64,000 bases of DNA from Pseudisothecium myosuroides. Taxonomy: Eukaryota; Streptophyta; Bryopsida; Hypnales; Lembophyllaceae. Below, piece by piece: positions 1 to 12,702 of this stretch; the stretch's first letter is position 1; the number at the start of each line of letters is the position of its first letter. Both the position numbers and the translations under genes were made by a program. A model generated the notes under the pieces. The model searched no databases. It was not told the DNA's origin and saw only the letters and a program-made list of their open reading frames with translations. The stretch spans positions 47,096,264 through 47,160,263 of the forward strand of contig OX637289.1 of the NCBI GenBank assembly GCA_951799445.1, written 5' to 3'.

Positions 1-2282
1 TACATAAGATGGACTACATACACAATTGAATTTCGATCAAAAACAAAAGTATTTTGACTTATTTTTGAGTGATATGCAAACCCTCATTTTATCCACCTAA
101 TTCAAATAAGTGTAGAGATGTTTTTTGTTACTTAAGACATATTAAATCATTCATAGAAAGAATGCAAATTCCCATCAAAGCATGTGAAATTAAAAATTCC
201 AATATCATGAATTTTGAAGTTATTTTTGGTGATAGATATTATAATTTATATATTAAACATTCAATTTGATAGTGTGAAAAGAAAAGAAAATGAAAGTAGT
301 GCAAATTTTTTTAATTATTGAATCTTTTTTTTGGAGATTGAGAAGTACATGAGAAGAGTGCACTCCAAATATTTGTAAACCAAATGAACTCCACTTGACA
401 CTCATCCCATTATCCTTGGGATATAGATGAGGGAATTCAAACAAAAAAAGTGTTCCTATTCTTGCCTTGTTGAGTAAAAACTGAGTTCCCTGAAATCAAT
501 TTAGGGCTGCTTTATATGAGGAGTCAAGGCCATTTTATTGCTAAAGATTGTCAAAATCGTTGCTTTTCATTGGTCCAAAATTCATAAAAACATCCCAAGG
601 GCCTCTACACAAGAAATGAAGGTCAAAATTTTGAAAAACATTTTAATGTTTAAAAGACAAGGTCTGATATGGTGTGAGCTCCAAAAAAATGAATCCACTA
701 AGAATGGAAGGCCAATTCTTGGCCTTGGGACCGTTTCTCATTTCACCATTTAAAAGTTTTTTCAATGAAACATATCTTTTTTAATTAATCAACACCATAG
801 GATGGCCTTGAATTTAAACGGCCAAAAATGAATGAAAAAGATGAGCTGAAATTCCCAAAACTCCATGCATATCACCCTACAAAGTAGCTTTCAAGCCTTT
901 ACATATGGGAGAAACAACTCCAACTCTAGTATTATTATAATGAGTGTTTCAAGCCATTTGGGCTGAAATTTGAGCTAAAGCGGCTTCAAGTTTTCACGGC
1001 CTTTGACTCCCCATCTAAAGCAACTCTTTAAGATTTTTGAAACCAAATTAGGAGTCAAAATCTAAAAACATTTAAATGCCAATTTCTGTATTTTAACTAG
1101 GAGGAAAAGAGTAGATGGGCTGATTCGCCCTGCCGCTTGTATAGCAGCAGACAGTCATAACACAAAAACAATTCCATCCTTCAAAGGCACACAACTACCA
1201 GAATAGGCAAAAGTAGAGGACAAAAGAAACAAGAAAAAAAAGAAACAAGAAACAAAAGGCCCTTTTCTTCTTCATGGTATTCAATACACCATACAGGAAG
1301 AATAAGAGAAAGGTGGTTCAAATTCAGTTGAAACTGTGATTTTATGCTGGAATATACAGAGTAATTTCTCAGTCCATCTCTTTCAAGTTTCCATCACAAA
1401 AAATGGGGGTAGAGTCAGCAGAAGAAGCAATTGTGCAAATTTCTCTGTCTCCTTCAAACCATAAGCCCATATAACAGATTCAGCACTCATTTGTCAAATT
1501 AAACATATTTTTGCCCAAAGAAACCCCAATTAGGTCAATGCTAATTTCTATGATTATTTTTTAATAATTTTTTTTTACCACATGAACAAAAGATATAATT
1601 GACATTATTTTATGCAGAATCTACTATAATCTAACTCCCTTATTATGACCAACTAAACTCCCGTCATAGTGGGCATATTAAGAAGGTGTCATTGTAAAAA
1701 TTAATTGCATCTGTCACATTAAAAAGGTAACCCTAGATTTGCCTTAGATTCTCCAGATTCTTGCATCTCTCAGTGTACTCAAGTCATATTAGCAAGAGTA
1801 ATTATTGCAATAAAGGACAAGTTTCTCACTGGGGACATCCATTCCCAAGAATCTTGTCATAACATGAGAAATATCATATTAAAGGGTGTCATATAAAAGA
1901 GGTTAGACTGTATCAGGCCATGGTAACAAAGTATCCAGGCTATGTTCAATACACTAGATAATAATGAGAAGGAGAATGACATCCATGAACATGTGCAGGA
2001 AGATGGAAAGTTGGAGTGAATATGTTTTTGTGTTTTTTTATTTAATTTAAATTTACTTATTTATTTATTTTGATACACCATGTTTTGTATTCAGTGGTCA
2101 ATTTTTTGCACTAACTTTATATCATCATATATAAATATTATAATGAACACGAAAATTCGTGAATATTCCTAAGAATACTCGTATATTCAGAAGAATATAT
2201 ATGAATATTCATTCGGATATTAATATATTAATCGTAATACAAATATGTTCATAGGATAATATTATATTTATAGTATATCTTT
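1..2282. other. AT-rich intergenic DNA, no gene seen
   Basis: Only short, frame-broken reading frames occur here and none shows a recognisable domain. The stretch around 2040-2280 is very AT-rich (runs of TTTA and repeated GAATATTC-like words) and abuts the hAT remnant, so it may include that element's decayed flank. I see no RNA gene or promoter that I can support. Confidence 0.6.
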
Positions 2283-3492
2283 CTATTTATATGAGGTGTC
2301 TTGAAAATATACCAAAACACTCTCCAAACTATTACAAAGAGTTGTAAGAGCTTGCCACCTAAATAACCACCGGATTTTATGAAATCTTTTTAGGAATTTT
2401 TGAGAGTCAAATAATTCTTTTTGCAAAGTTTGCAAAGAGGACTTCCTCTTTGCAAACTTCTTGAAATGTGAAGCTACGGAATTAATAAGGTTATCTATTT
2501 CATTAGATAATGATGAACAACCAAGTCCTTTAGCTGCCTCTAAAGAAGCCAAATTTGTTCTATGAGCAATGCAATGTACAGCAAGAAGATGGGGATTTAC
2601 CTTGTTTTTAAGCTGGATTGCAACTTTAGCTTTAGATCTCACCATTACAGATGCTCTATCTAAGCCGAAACCTAAGAATTTGTTGAAGTCCAATCCCCAA
2701 TCCTTCAAAGTGGATATTAAAGCATCATATATGAAAGTAGAATCTTTTTTTCCACATACACATTCTACCAACCCTAAAAATACACATGCAGGCATTCTCC
2801 CTTCTATAAAAGTAGCAAAAACAACCATGTAACCCTAAACAGAAATATCTGTAGACTCATCTATCATAATGCCAAAGTATTTAGAGTCTTTAACTCTATC
2901 AATTAGTTTTTTTTAAATCACATTTGATATTAAAAAAATTAGGTCAAAGCATGATTTTTCATCATGATATATATAATTCTTTAGTGATGCATGCATTCAA
3001 GGAGATAAGCAATTTACACAATCCAACGAACTTAGAAAAAGACAATATTTTTTTACCAATGTAGTAAGCTGCTTTGAAGAGGGCTAAAATAGCTTTGTCA
3101 CATGTCTTATTAGATTCCATGATGACTTTCTCCATGATTTTTTGACCTGAGTGGTTAGCCCATATTAACCTTCTATGTTCATCAAATTTAGCGTGATCTT
3201 AGAAGGCTGAGACTTTGATGTTTACTGAGCCTTGTTTTGCAAAAAACAGATTTACCACCCTTTTCTTTACATGTTTTACAAAAAAACTTCCCTAGTGTGG
3301 AATTGAATTCAATCCAATCAAACTGTGTGTACCATGCATCTTTCCATGATTTTGATGCTAATTCAATGGGATTTAAAGTTGTGTTATTGTTGGATGAAAT
3401 AGTACCTTGTGATGTTTTCACTAAGGTTAAATCATTATTTCTTTCATTGGATAGCAACATGTTTCTAATGCTTCTTTAACGCTTAGCCATGA
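2283..3492 (-). pseudogene. hAT-family transposase remnant (DUF4371 / zinc-finger MYM-type lineage)
   Basis: On the minus strand, pieces of one hAT transposase lie in order. The N-terminal zinc-finger part (3188-3460) contains FFCKTCKEKGGKSVFCKTRL. An in-between part (3187-2990) includes AAYYIGKKILSFSKF. The DUF4371 signature YFGIMIDESTDISV sits near 2830-2875, and the RNase-H-like core continues at 2828-2283 with the family-typical HCIAHRTNLA. The gene is broken. A TAA lies four codons after the ATG at 3492, there is a frameshift near 2965, TAA/TGA codons occur around 2900-2960, and a TAG follows DISV at about 2832. The C-terminal hAT dimerisation domain is missing. This kind of protein cuts and pastes DNA; this copy cannot. 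Identification rests on recalled family motifs; the disruptions are seen directly. Confidence 0.8.
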
Positions 3493-4640
3493 TTTGGTTA
3501 TAAGTTGTCCCTAAACCAAATAAAATTGTTCAATCCAAAAAATTTTAAACCACAAAAGAAAGTAAGAAACCCTAAATACAAATATTTCACCAACAATGCA
3601 AATAAGAAAGAAGGTAAGGAGAAGATCCCTGAAAATGTATAGAAGTTGCTCTCCAGCCACTACTTCGGGAAAGAAACAATTGTGGAAGCACATCTTCCAA
3701 TTGAACTTGAAAAATATTCACTCACTAAGTTAGGAGTGAAGATCCTCCAACATCCATTTCACCAATTTGCATTGTCAACGTTAGATGAGTTGGCAATTGA
3801 GAAAGGTGGCAAGGAAGCTCTTTTCAACTTCTTGTGACAAGTTACAAAATGTCCAGAAGGGGATCAAAATTCACTTTCCAAGTCGCTTACCTCATCCACG
3901 GGATTTTGAAAAGCAGCTTTTGGGGAGGGACTCAGTTGAGATCCGGCCCAAGCCCCCAGAGACCCTCCAATATCCGGTTTCACTTGCTGTCACAGAGCAG
4001 CCAGATTTACTTCCAAAAACGAGAAATAATTTTTCCACCTAAGCTTACTTTCTGACTGATCAGTTAATATCTGCTGTTTCTCATATGCCTTCGGATTTGC
4101 TGCCTAAGCTTAGTGGTTTGAAAGTCAACCAGCCGAGTTGTCAACCCAATCATTTGTCAACCCAACCGGCTCATCTTGTACGTATTGGCTGCCGGTTTTT
4201 CCCGGACATGGACTGGGACGAGCCAGAAGTCCGACAGTCCGAGGCTCCGAGCTAGATGGTCAAGTTTGGTTGCAGGAACGTGGTTGTAAGCGTGACGTCA
4301 GCCGGGAAGAGGCCATAGACATTGTGTCATGGATGATTACAGGCACCCCCGATCAGGTGGAAGTTATCTACTTCATGTTTGGTACGTCAGCATAGCCATC
4401 CAGGCAATAATGGTCGTACTTACTTCGTGTTTGGCGCCACTGCACACGATTGGATTGGCAGAGGTGAAAAGGACGAAAAACAACTGAACTTGCAACCGAC
4501 GTACTGTAGGTGAAAGCATCTGTCAAGTCCTTGGTGGATAAACAAAGACTTTCATGCCACTGTAGTCAGAAAATCCAAATCCAAACGGCGCGTTTTAACT
4601 TACTAGCCAAGATGTAAGCTGGGAAGAGACCGTTGTCCCC
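3493..4640. other. Intergenic DNA upstream of the KP4-like gene
   Basis: Two overlapping short plus-strand frames (3646-3837 and 3785-4055) encode unrecognised peptides and look like a decayed reading frame at most. Base composition becomes more GC-rich from about 4130 toward the KP4-like gene, which suits a promoter region. No other feature can be supported. Confidence 0.5.
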
Positions 4641-4646
4641 GGAAAG

Positions 4647-4654
4647 TATAAATT
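4647..4654 (+). promoter_or_regulatory. TATA box of the KP4-like gene
   Basis: TATAAATT lies 122 bases before the first in-frame ATG, in a GC-richer context. This spacing would place transcription start near 4675-4685 and give a leader of roughly 95-100 bases. It is a consensus match only. Confidence 0.6.
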
Positions 4655-4775
4655 GAAGCCTTCTGTCGCATATTTTCATCCAGCAACCATCCAGCAATCT
4701 TTCGCTTCAATTCTAGCATTGAGCATATCTTCTCATTCCTCAGCTGCTTCTGGTCTGCACGTACTTCGCTTCTAA

Positions 4776-5168
4776 ATGGCCACCATGGAACGTAAAGCGG
4801 TCGCCCTTCTGCTGTGCGTCTTGCTGCTGAGCGCTGCAGGAAACACGAGCGCCTTGGGGATAAATTGCAGGGGTAGTAGCAACTGCGGTGGCAAGAGCGG
4901 CCACACCCTGTCTGAGATCAACACCCAAGTACAAGCCATTCCCGACGGCAACACCTTCAGCAACGGCGTGCACATTGCTTGCGTCGGCAATATCTGTGCC
5001 TTCTTGCAGAACATCGCTTCACCGGGCACCAAAACTGCAGCGCAGATCAAGGGCTTTGTTACCGATCTGCTGAACCACGGCTGCACCGTCTGTGGCAGCG
5101 ACCCCACTGAACCCGGCAACAACGTAAATAATGGACAGCTCACCGTCAACTTTGTCTCCAACCCGTGA
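4776..5168 (+). CDS. KP4-family killer-like secreted protein, intact
   Basis: A single-exon gene of 130 residues. Two in-frame ATGs lie nine bases apart; the second (4785) has a near-perfect context (GCCACCATGG), so translation may begin at either. Residues 10-26 form a hydrophobic signal peptide, predicting secretion. The mature part starts near LGINCRGSSNCGG and ends with NHGCTVCGSDP and NNGQLTVNFV. These motifs are characteristic of the KP4 family, whose founding member is a secreted killer protein encoded by a fungal dsRNA virus and reported to block calcium channels. Six cysteines remain in the mature part, enough for three disulfides and fewer than I recall for the fungal prototype. KP4-like genes are known in several ascomycetes and in mosses, where fungal transfer has been proposed. 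The GC-rich coding region contrasts with the AT-rich surroundings. A TATA box, poly(A) signal and open frame suggest a working gene. Whether this protein has toxic or developmental activity cannot be read from sequence. Confidence 0.9.
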   Translation: MATMERKAVALLLCVLLLSAAGNTSALGINCRGSSNCGGKSGHTLSEINTQVQAIPDGNTFSNGVHIACVGNICAFLQNIASPGTKTAAQIKGFVTDLLNHGCTVCGSDPTEPGNNVNNGQLTVNFVSNP

Positions 5169-5499
5169 AGTGCTTCTCGGGATCGGAAGGTGGACTTTCT
5201 ATGTCAGTATAAGTCAAGAAGACATTGAATTCCTTTTCCGCAGCTGTCCGTGAACATGAGGGGTTGTTCGATCCAAAGAAATGTCCTTGTCGGCTTCAGT
5301 GGCTAGGTTTTTAGTACCAAGGCATGGCCCTTAAGCTGTTGCATATATGTGTGGATCTATCGATCTTGTTCAGCGCCATTACATTTGCTCGATGTCATGG
5401 CTCCTGAGAGAGAATCCAAGCTACCAAAGTCACGACCTACTGATCGCGGTCGTGATGAGGACGCATTGTAATTAACAGTCATACGTTTTCTATGTTGGC

Positions 5500-5505
5500 A
5501 ATAAA
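5500..5505 (+). terminator. Poly(A) signal of the KP4-like gene
   Basis: AATAAA lies 332 bases after the stop codon and is the first canonical signal downstream. It would give a 3' UTR of about 350 bases. Confidence 0.5.
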
Positions 5506-5539
5506 GATATCCACATTATCATATTTTACCGGCAGTTTC

Positions 5540-7395
5540 TGTGTGTCAATGCCTGAGATGTCGCATACTGAGGATGGAATTCGATCAACTTCCTGCAAGG
5601 TTTGAGACCCTTGTCATGGCCCGTAGGGTTTACGTCGGGTTAGCGTGGTTAGTTGGGCCAGACTCAGTTAGTGGTGGGCCGTGGGGCCTGTGGAGTCTAC
5701 TTTATCTCACATGTGTCAGGAGCTTCAGTGGTGGGGCCGACGACTACTGTAGTGATATGGGTATAGCAGGGCAGTTGGGGCAAGAGAAACTTTAGTTCCT
5801 CAAGTTGAGCCTCCTAAGCTAGGGACGTGTTTGAGGACCTTGCAGAGTATATGGGGTATCAGCACGAGTTTCCTGTGGCTATGACCCGGATTTCTCGGTG
5901 CGGAGTGGGCTTTGGCTCGACTGATGTATAGTGTTTGCCGAATGTTTTGGTGTTTTATGACAGTATATCTTTCACCGGACCCAACTCATGATCACTTCAG
6001 GAACTGATGCGTTAGATTGATGGTATCTTTGATTGACAGTGACGGCGTCGTCTGGAGTTGTCGGCGTAGCCCGGAGAGGGGGCTCTCAGATCTTGTGAGA
6101 GTTTGAGAGTAGTCCCTGAGGATTTTCAGGCATAGTATAGCCTAAGAGCATCGCCACCGCAGGAACGTGACCAATAACGTCAAAGCCTCTTCCCCGGGTG
6201 CAGTCGCGAGGTAGGTGCCGTTCCGTCTGCACTTCTTCGGGAACTACCACAGCGCAATCCACGCAACAGTGCAACACCACTCAGCAAGGCATTTTTGCGT
6301 CATTGGTGACGTCATCGGAAACGGCCAGTTGTGGTGAGAGCATCTCCACCGCATGGAAGCAGACGGGAATGCGATACTGCTTTCTCAGAGTGACGTTCTG
6401 CTCTTGTTGCCGTTCTCGTCTCCCCTTCTTGCGGGAGTGCCTGTTCTCGTCACTCGATTTGAACGAATTTGTAAATATTTAGCATTTGGAAGCTACCTTG
6501 CTGTGTAACATTTTGGCTGTTCACAATTGCTATTCCAAGGTGCAGAATTTCCACTAAGAGATGGAGCATTATGTATCGGCTGTATTGTTAGTATAATTGT
6601 TAAATATGATCGTATTTAAACTGTGTTTTCCAGCTTCTATGGTTTGTGGGGGACAAGTTTGTTTGAGCTCCACATTGGGGTTTGTCTCGACAAGTGATAC
6701 TCTTTCAAGCAACTAAAGACTTGAAACAGGACATTGTTCGGCTGTTTGGAAACAGCTCAACTGCCTATTTATCAATCAAAACGGTTGTTTTCAAACTCGC
6801 CAATTGTAAATTCTGCAAACTTGTTGAATTTTCCATCTTAATCAAGGGAGCACTACCGATTTTAATGAAAGAAAAAAAAAGAATCAATAGGTGCTTCTTT
6901 GTTTTTAGAGTTAACAGATGAAGTCATCCATCAAGGTTAATGTCTATTAATACGTTCTTTTTAGAAATATTAGACATTTTTGCTTATATTTTCATATAAA
7001 TATAATACTTAGTACAATTTCATCAAACATACTATAAAAAAGGTTGTCTTTTAAACATTCAAGTATTACCTTGGATGAATGAGAAGTTGTTTGACAAAAG
7101 TAGTGCCTGAAAGCACTCTGTTCATCGTCCAGATTTTGCACTTTGGAATGTTTACTTGCTTAGTCGTTGAATGCTAAGATTGAAAGTAGAAATTCGTATT
7201 GAAAGCCACTGGTAGACTGAACATCAAAAAATTTATAGTTCGAAATGAAAAATGAGGTTTAAATCTTTAAAGACTTGAATACATTTTTGGGCAAAAGTGG
7301 TTACTTAGTAGCTCCTATCTTTTTAGTTCATTGACTAATAGTTTTTTTAATAGAAATTCTCTTGAAATTTAACTACAAAAAATTGCACTACACTA
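5540..7395. other. Intergenic DNA, no gene supported
   Basis: The first kilobase (5540-6480) is GC-richer and holds short open frames on both strands (for example 5541-5795 and 6086-6280), none with a recognisable motif. From 6500 the DNA turns AT-rich and empty. I see no RNA gene. Confidence 0.5.
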
Positions 7396-7631
7396 CTATG
7401 ATGGAGTTTGTGAAAAAAATTTAGAAGCTATAGATTGCAAAATAATAGGCTTTTAAATTAGAAGCAAAATAATCTTTAATTAGTCTTATCCTATTCATTT
7501 AAGTAACTTTGAATATGATGGAGTTTGTGAAAAAAATTTAGAAGCTATAGATTGCAAGAAAATAGACTTTTAAATTAGAAGCAAAATATTCTTTAAATAG
7601 TCTTATCCTATTCATTTAGGTAACTTTGACT
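7396..7631. repeat. Direct tandem duplication, two copies of 117 bp
   Basis: The unit beginning ATGATGGAGTTTGTG at 7398 repeats at 7515 with only a handful of substitutions through TAGTCTTATCCTATTC. It contains no reading frame. The high similarity suggests a recent local duplication. Confidence 0.9.
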
Positions 7632-9166
7632 GCTCTTAGAGTGAGATTTTTACTTTATAGTTGTATTTTTTTAACAATTTCAACCTAAATCGTGATAGTT
7701 ACAAATATTCTACAACTCAAATGAAGAAGAGTTTTGTAAAAGTTTTCCCAAAGCACTAGCTTTGCAAGAATTTTTTTTGCATCACATGATCCATACAACG
7801 CTTGCAAAAAAATGATGATCTTCAAAGAAGGTACTTTTTTGCACCTTGTGTGTCTAAATTTTGAAGATACATCCAACTCAAGATTGACTTCCAAGGAAAG
7901 CATGCAAATTTTTGATTGTTCCTTTTGGGGGACAATTATCTTTTAGGGGTATTGTAGGTTAATTTATAAATATTTTTAGTATGTACTATTCTCATCCTAA
8001 AACTTTGGAAGTAGTTTAAAATTCCCTCTATTGGTCATTTGGGCACTTAGGAATTATTTATAATTCTACATGCATAGTAGGCCAAAGACTGATTTACAAA
8101 TGGTCAAAATGTCTTCTTCATAGTGCAAAATGTATGAATGAAACTTTGCATTGTTAACTGCAATGTTTTTCTCAAATTTCATTGTTTATAGACTGAAAAC
8201 TTTATTTTGAAATCTTCTAGGATAATAAGTATATTTGTATCATTCAATTGAACTTAAGTCATTTTGAATAAGTCATTTTACTTATATTGTGATTTTGTTT
8301 GGGGTTTTGTTTCAAGTAAAAGATGTTGTACATTGTGTGATTGGATAGTTGCAAGTCCTACTTGTTTACACTTGTTTAGGTTGGCTCCAATACTAAAGAG
8401 TTTTTTTTTTTCTAAAGTACTTTCACACACACCAAATTTTTTTTACCAAAACAGGTTTATTTCATGGTTCAAAATGTAGGCAAAAGCATGCTCACTTTGT
8501 GGACTTCTATACAACATAGAATTAGCTCAAGGAGATCACAATATTAGCACAAACATATGCTAACACCTGTACTGCATTTTACATAGTCTATAAGCAAAAA
8601 ACCAAAACTACCAGTAAGTATCACAATGACCTGAATTATCCACTATGTACAGTTTTTGTGGAACCAAGTTGATCCCAACAATACCACCTTACTTCTGGAT
8701 TCCATATGAGCTTGACGACATTGAAGCAGAGGGACTTGAGCTCATCTCGTGTGCACTGATCTCTCCCTATTTCCAACCACCACTCATCTCTTCCAAAAGG
8801 TTGAGTTAGACTTCAAATAGTACGTCGGGGGTCAACAAGACTCGCCTGCAGGTCTACAACCAAAGATATTCAAACCAAGAATGGGATTCTCTACTGTTTT
8901 CCACGGACAATAGTGAATCCCTCTTTACCTCTTACTTTCAATGATTGTGCAAGAAGGCTTTAAACATTCGATCTCAGGAGAGTCTGATTCTTGTAGGACC
9001 GAAACTGATCCCTATAGTGCTTTTATCCTGACACCTAATGAAGATACATTCTTGCACACTGGGCCAAACACATAATTTGATGCAAATCGAAGCCTTTGCC
9101 TTACATGATCCCCAATGGAATAACATTCCAAAAAACTCGACACAAGAGTGAAGGATAACAAAACTC
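7632..9166. other. AT-rich intergenic DNA
   Basis: Contains only short frames without motifs. The minus-strand frames at 8974-9198 may be the decayed tail of the relic at 9167-9815, since they directly follow it on that strand. Otherwise nothing is visible. Confidence 0.5.
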
Positions 9167-9815
9167 CTAGGAAAACTCTGGAAGGCCATGCCACTCACTT
9201 CTCAAAAAGTCCACAAAGCAGCAACGCTTCTTTTCACCGTACTTTCGACCGACCTTCTCAAGCATCAAAACATCTTCACAAGCATAAAGTTCGACTGGGA
9301 GACCCTCCTCGGCAGGTGTGCATCGGCCGTGTGTCTTCACTGGCACCCACACATTAGCAGTACTTTGAGATTGAAACTCAATAACAACTTGGTTCATCCT
9401 CCCCTTTACGAGCAACGCAAACACACGGTCCTCTGCAATCGCGTAGCGCATCATATGCGCTCTATTGAAATCATAATCTTCATAACTGAAATGCTCAGGT
9501 TGTCGTCTTACAAGGTCAAATGCACAAATTCTTGCCCTTTGCAAGTGGAGACGCGTACGGTTGTGATGAAAATTCATCTATTTGTACGCACGATCATCTC
9601 TCTAGACTCGTCCATGCTCGTTCAAAATTGTCAGTCACATAATCATAATTAGGTGAGAATTTAGTTTGCAAGACCTCACTTACAAGCATCACGAAAGCCC
9701 CCTGAAATATGAACTCTACTATGAGAGAGAAAGAGAACCCTGGCCGCACGGTACAGCCGTTGAGTTCAATATTGCTCTCTTCGTGGCCTTGGAAGAGCAC
9801 CCTCTCCAAAGTCAA
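9167..9815 (-). pseudogene. Decayed protein-coding relic, possibly F-box-associated
   Basis: Two protein-like minus-strand segments follow one another in different frames. The first (9815-9597) includes GAFVMLVSEVLQTKF and ends YDYVTDNFERAWTSLE. The second (9577-9167) reads MNFHHNRTRLHLQRARICAF and continues through EDRVFALLVKGRMNQVVIEF to FVDFLRSEWHGLPEF. A frameshift near 9597 and a TAG at 9578-9580 separate them; reading past both gives a continuous-looking sequence. The composition resembles the C-terminal part of plant F-box/kelch proteins, but I do not recognise a defined domain. I infer a broken gene; the family call is weak. Confidence 0.4.
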
Positions 9816-10736
9816 GAATCAAGACCCTTGTGGGCCATGACTACTCAAACCCTAAAATGAGCTTCAAATTTCTCGCTGGTCCATTCAGACCCCGAGGTTC
9901 CTCTTTTGGGGGCCTCGTTCTGTCCATCAATTCAACAATTCACTTTGGTGCAGCTGAAGTATAAAGATGTAGATACATGACCATTGGAAAATCTTTTTGT
10001 TCAAATTCAAATTGCATTCAGCACTGTGCAATTCAAATGTCTTTTAAAATCTATTTACTACTGACAACTACTCCATTCACTTCAAATGAAAAACATTTTA
10101 CCCATTTTTGTCCTCCTAGTCATAGAAAAGGCCGACAATGGTTTCCCATTTATATATCCGCCTCTTCTGCTGCAATTCTAAGTCAACGTGTTACCACATA
10201 ATGTACAGCCTTTCATCATACTGTACCCTTTTAAAAAATAGGAAACATACTTCAACTATCTCCAAATTCCTTACTTCATGTGCCTCCTTCTCGACCTGAA
10301 TTCTGGATGAAGAAAAGTATTTTAAGCCAATATCCCAATCCCCCTTGTTCCACTAGTACAATCTGTTTTCGATTTAGAATGTCACTTCCCAAATTATGGA
10401 TTTCCAAATCATGGCCCTCCTAGCATGCCACTTCCCAAATCCTGAATATTCATAACCGCTTTGACATCAACTATACAACTACATTACTGGGATGCGTAAT
10501 TATCATTAAAGATTGCCTGAAATTAAAAGGTAATCAACTAAGTTAGGTAAAATCAAATATCTTTAATTAACCGAAATCTACCCCGTACATGACATGCGAT
10601 TAGTTTAGTGTTAGTTCCGCCACTCCTTACCGTATATCCACATGTGCGTAAAATCTTAGTCGCTCCTTCGTCTTCACATCTGTACTCTCTCCACAGCTCT
10701 CCTACCACTCTGCCGCCGTAGTATCTAATATCGTGG

Positions 10737-11472
10737 ATGGCAAGAAACGGAGCTGCAAGAGCCGCTGTATTGCATGGTCGCTGCTCACGCGGGAGCAGCA
10801 GATGTTTCGACAAAATCATGAAGAAGTCCTCATTCCGGTTCATGGTCCGTCTCTTCTCCCTCACTCTTGCGGTCAAGCTGTACTTCATCAGTTGGAGCTC
10901 AAACTTCACTTCCGTATGCAATGTCGCTCTCTCTCTGTTTTCTTGTACCGGTTCCACTTACGAAAGGCAATAACGCAGAAACCTTATGTGTCGTATTACT
11001 TTCATATACACATGCTGAACGAGTAACCATGACTTCAGTTATTGCTGCACCCTTTTATTGAAATTCAATGATAAAAGAGCTGCAATTACATTTGAGTTCA
11101 TTTGCTGTAGATAAAAAATCATCACGGAGTTCACATCTTTCAACTTCTCTACATTATGCAAAGTCTTATGTCCCCTTCTTCTACAAAGCGTAGCTTATAC
11201 TTCAAGTTCATTTCAACTACCTTTCACTGCAGACAATTCCTACGTGGTTTGTCCAAGCATACGATGACAATGTGTACCGTTGCGTGCGTGTTGAATACCA
11301 CAAAGGTCTAGCTCTGTGGCCGGTGAACGTCAATGTCCATTTAATGAAGGGGAAACTGCATGTCTCGTTTGGTGGTGGATGGAAACGCTTCGCCAAATGC
11401 CATGACATCGTTCAGGGAGGTCACATGCGCTTCACTCTCATTGGACAATTCGAGTTGAATGTTACGCATTGA
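10737..11472 (+). CDS. Short single-B3-domain DNA-binding protein, two exons
   Basis: The proposed exons are 10737-10844 and 11233-11472, joined in phase 0 over a 388-bp intron with a GTCCGT donor and a CTGCAG acceptor. The product has 115 residues. The join makes a B3-like start (RCFDKIMKKSSFRFM followed by TIPTWF), then VYRCVRVEYH, LALWPVNVNV, LHVSFGGGWKRFAKCHDIV and GGHMRFTLIGQFELNV. These follow the B3 pattern: an iP..F entry, a W in the middle strand, GW..F...H.I..G, then a final F.L strand. B3 domains bind DNA in plant transcription factors (ARF, ABI3, RAV, REM classes). The protein is almost only the domain, so it may be a truncated REM-like copy or lack downstream exons. The frame is open. 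No expression signal is evident apart from the ATG. Confidence 0.6.
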
Positions 11473-12702
11473 CGTTGGAACCCCTGATCGTCTCTGTAAT
11501 CGTGTATGGAACACGCCTTTGACAAATCGTGCTAAACGTGAGGCTGAGAAGGCAGCACACTTCATCAATCTAGTTCTACCACAACGGTCAATTACAATTC
11601 AAACGTTCCGTCGCTAAATGAAAAAAAAGTGAAGTAATAGTTCACAGTAAGAAATCAACAGAACAACAGCTGTTGACATTCAAAGGACCCACCTACGACA
11701 ACATGGTTCTCCGCCGCTGAGGTTTAGTACTACCTCATGCTTTCGTTTTTGTGAGGAAACCGTTTATGACTATGAGTTCTACATACTTGCTGAACATCAA
11801 CTTCCTCTATTTCAGCATTTCAAAAAATCATGAAGAAAATTTTATTGGATATCATGCTTTTTAGTACTACTCTATAAATGCGGCACTCTCTTTTTTTCCT
11901 TTACTGTAGACAAAATGACCCTCATATGTGGCACCTTCAAATGCAAAACACATTTATTTCTGGTTGAAAATCTTGAATATTCAAGGGTACTCAGGCAATC
12001 TCTATAACATGCTTGCATTTAATATACTTGAACTAGTATTTTTCATTTTCAATGCAAGATTTTGTATACAATTATTCACTCCAAGCTTTAACTCGGTGGA
12101 AAGGATCCACCAAGTTCAATTCATTTAGTACGCACTGCATAAGTTTCTTTGATTCTAGTTAGAAAATACTTTTCCAAAGCCTCCGTGCATGATAAAATGA
12201 TATTAGGTCAAACTGAAATTGGATGGATGCGTACCCCTTCCCTCTTCCATTTAAACAATCACTTATTCTTGATAGCAAACTGCAAGACAATGCAACATTA
12301 TGCTTCTTATTATGCTAGAAAATCAGTATCATAGACGGTCAAAATCCACCTACATAATGTAGATGATGTTCAAGCAAAAGGAATTCCCTTCAATTAAAAT
12401 TACTTAAATCTTTTCCAGCATACAGTGCCATTTACATTAATACAATCACAGAAACTTCAACCGCTTGAGTTTGTTGAATAGCTAATTCAAATACCAAGAG
12501 CAAATAATGTTCACATGCACTTCTCCAACGTACTTGAGATAGTAATTTTCCCATTCATAGCGACAAAATAGACCTGTTCACCATGTGCACTATTGTCTAT
12601 CACTCAAACATTTCCTTCAGCTCTAACATCGACCTCTGCAAATTAACTTTCAAGAAGTCGCTCTTCCTGCATCCTAGACAAATGAATCCATGCAATGAGG
12701 CA
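11473..12702. other. AT-rich DNA between the B3 gene and the retrotransposon
   Basis: After the B3 stop codon there are only short frames without motifs. A possible coding-like stretch on the plus strand near 11590-11715 could be a lost downstream exon, but it has no family signature. The five bases just before the retroelement (12698-12702) read AGGCA. Confidence 0.5.

Noticed and set aside
10553..10957. 134-codon minus-strand open frame
   Set aside because: It lacks an ATG start, overlaps the B3 exon 1 on the other strand and shows no motif; it is best explained as an antisense shadow.
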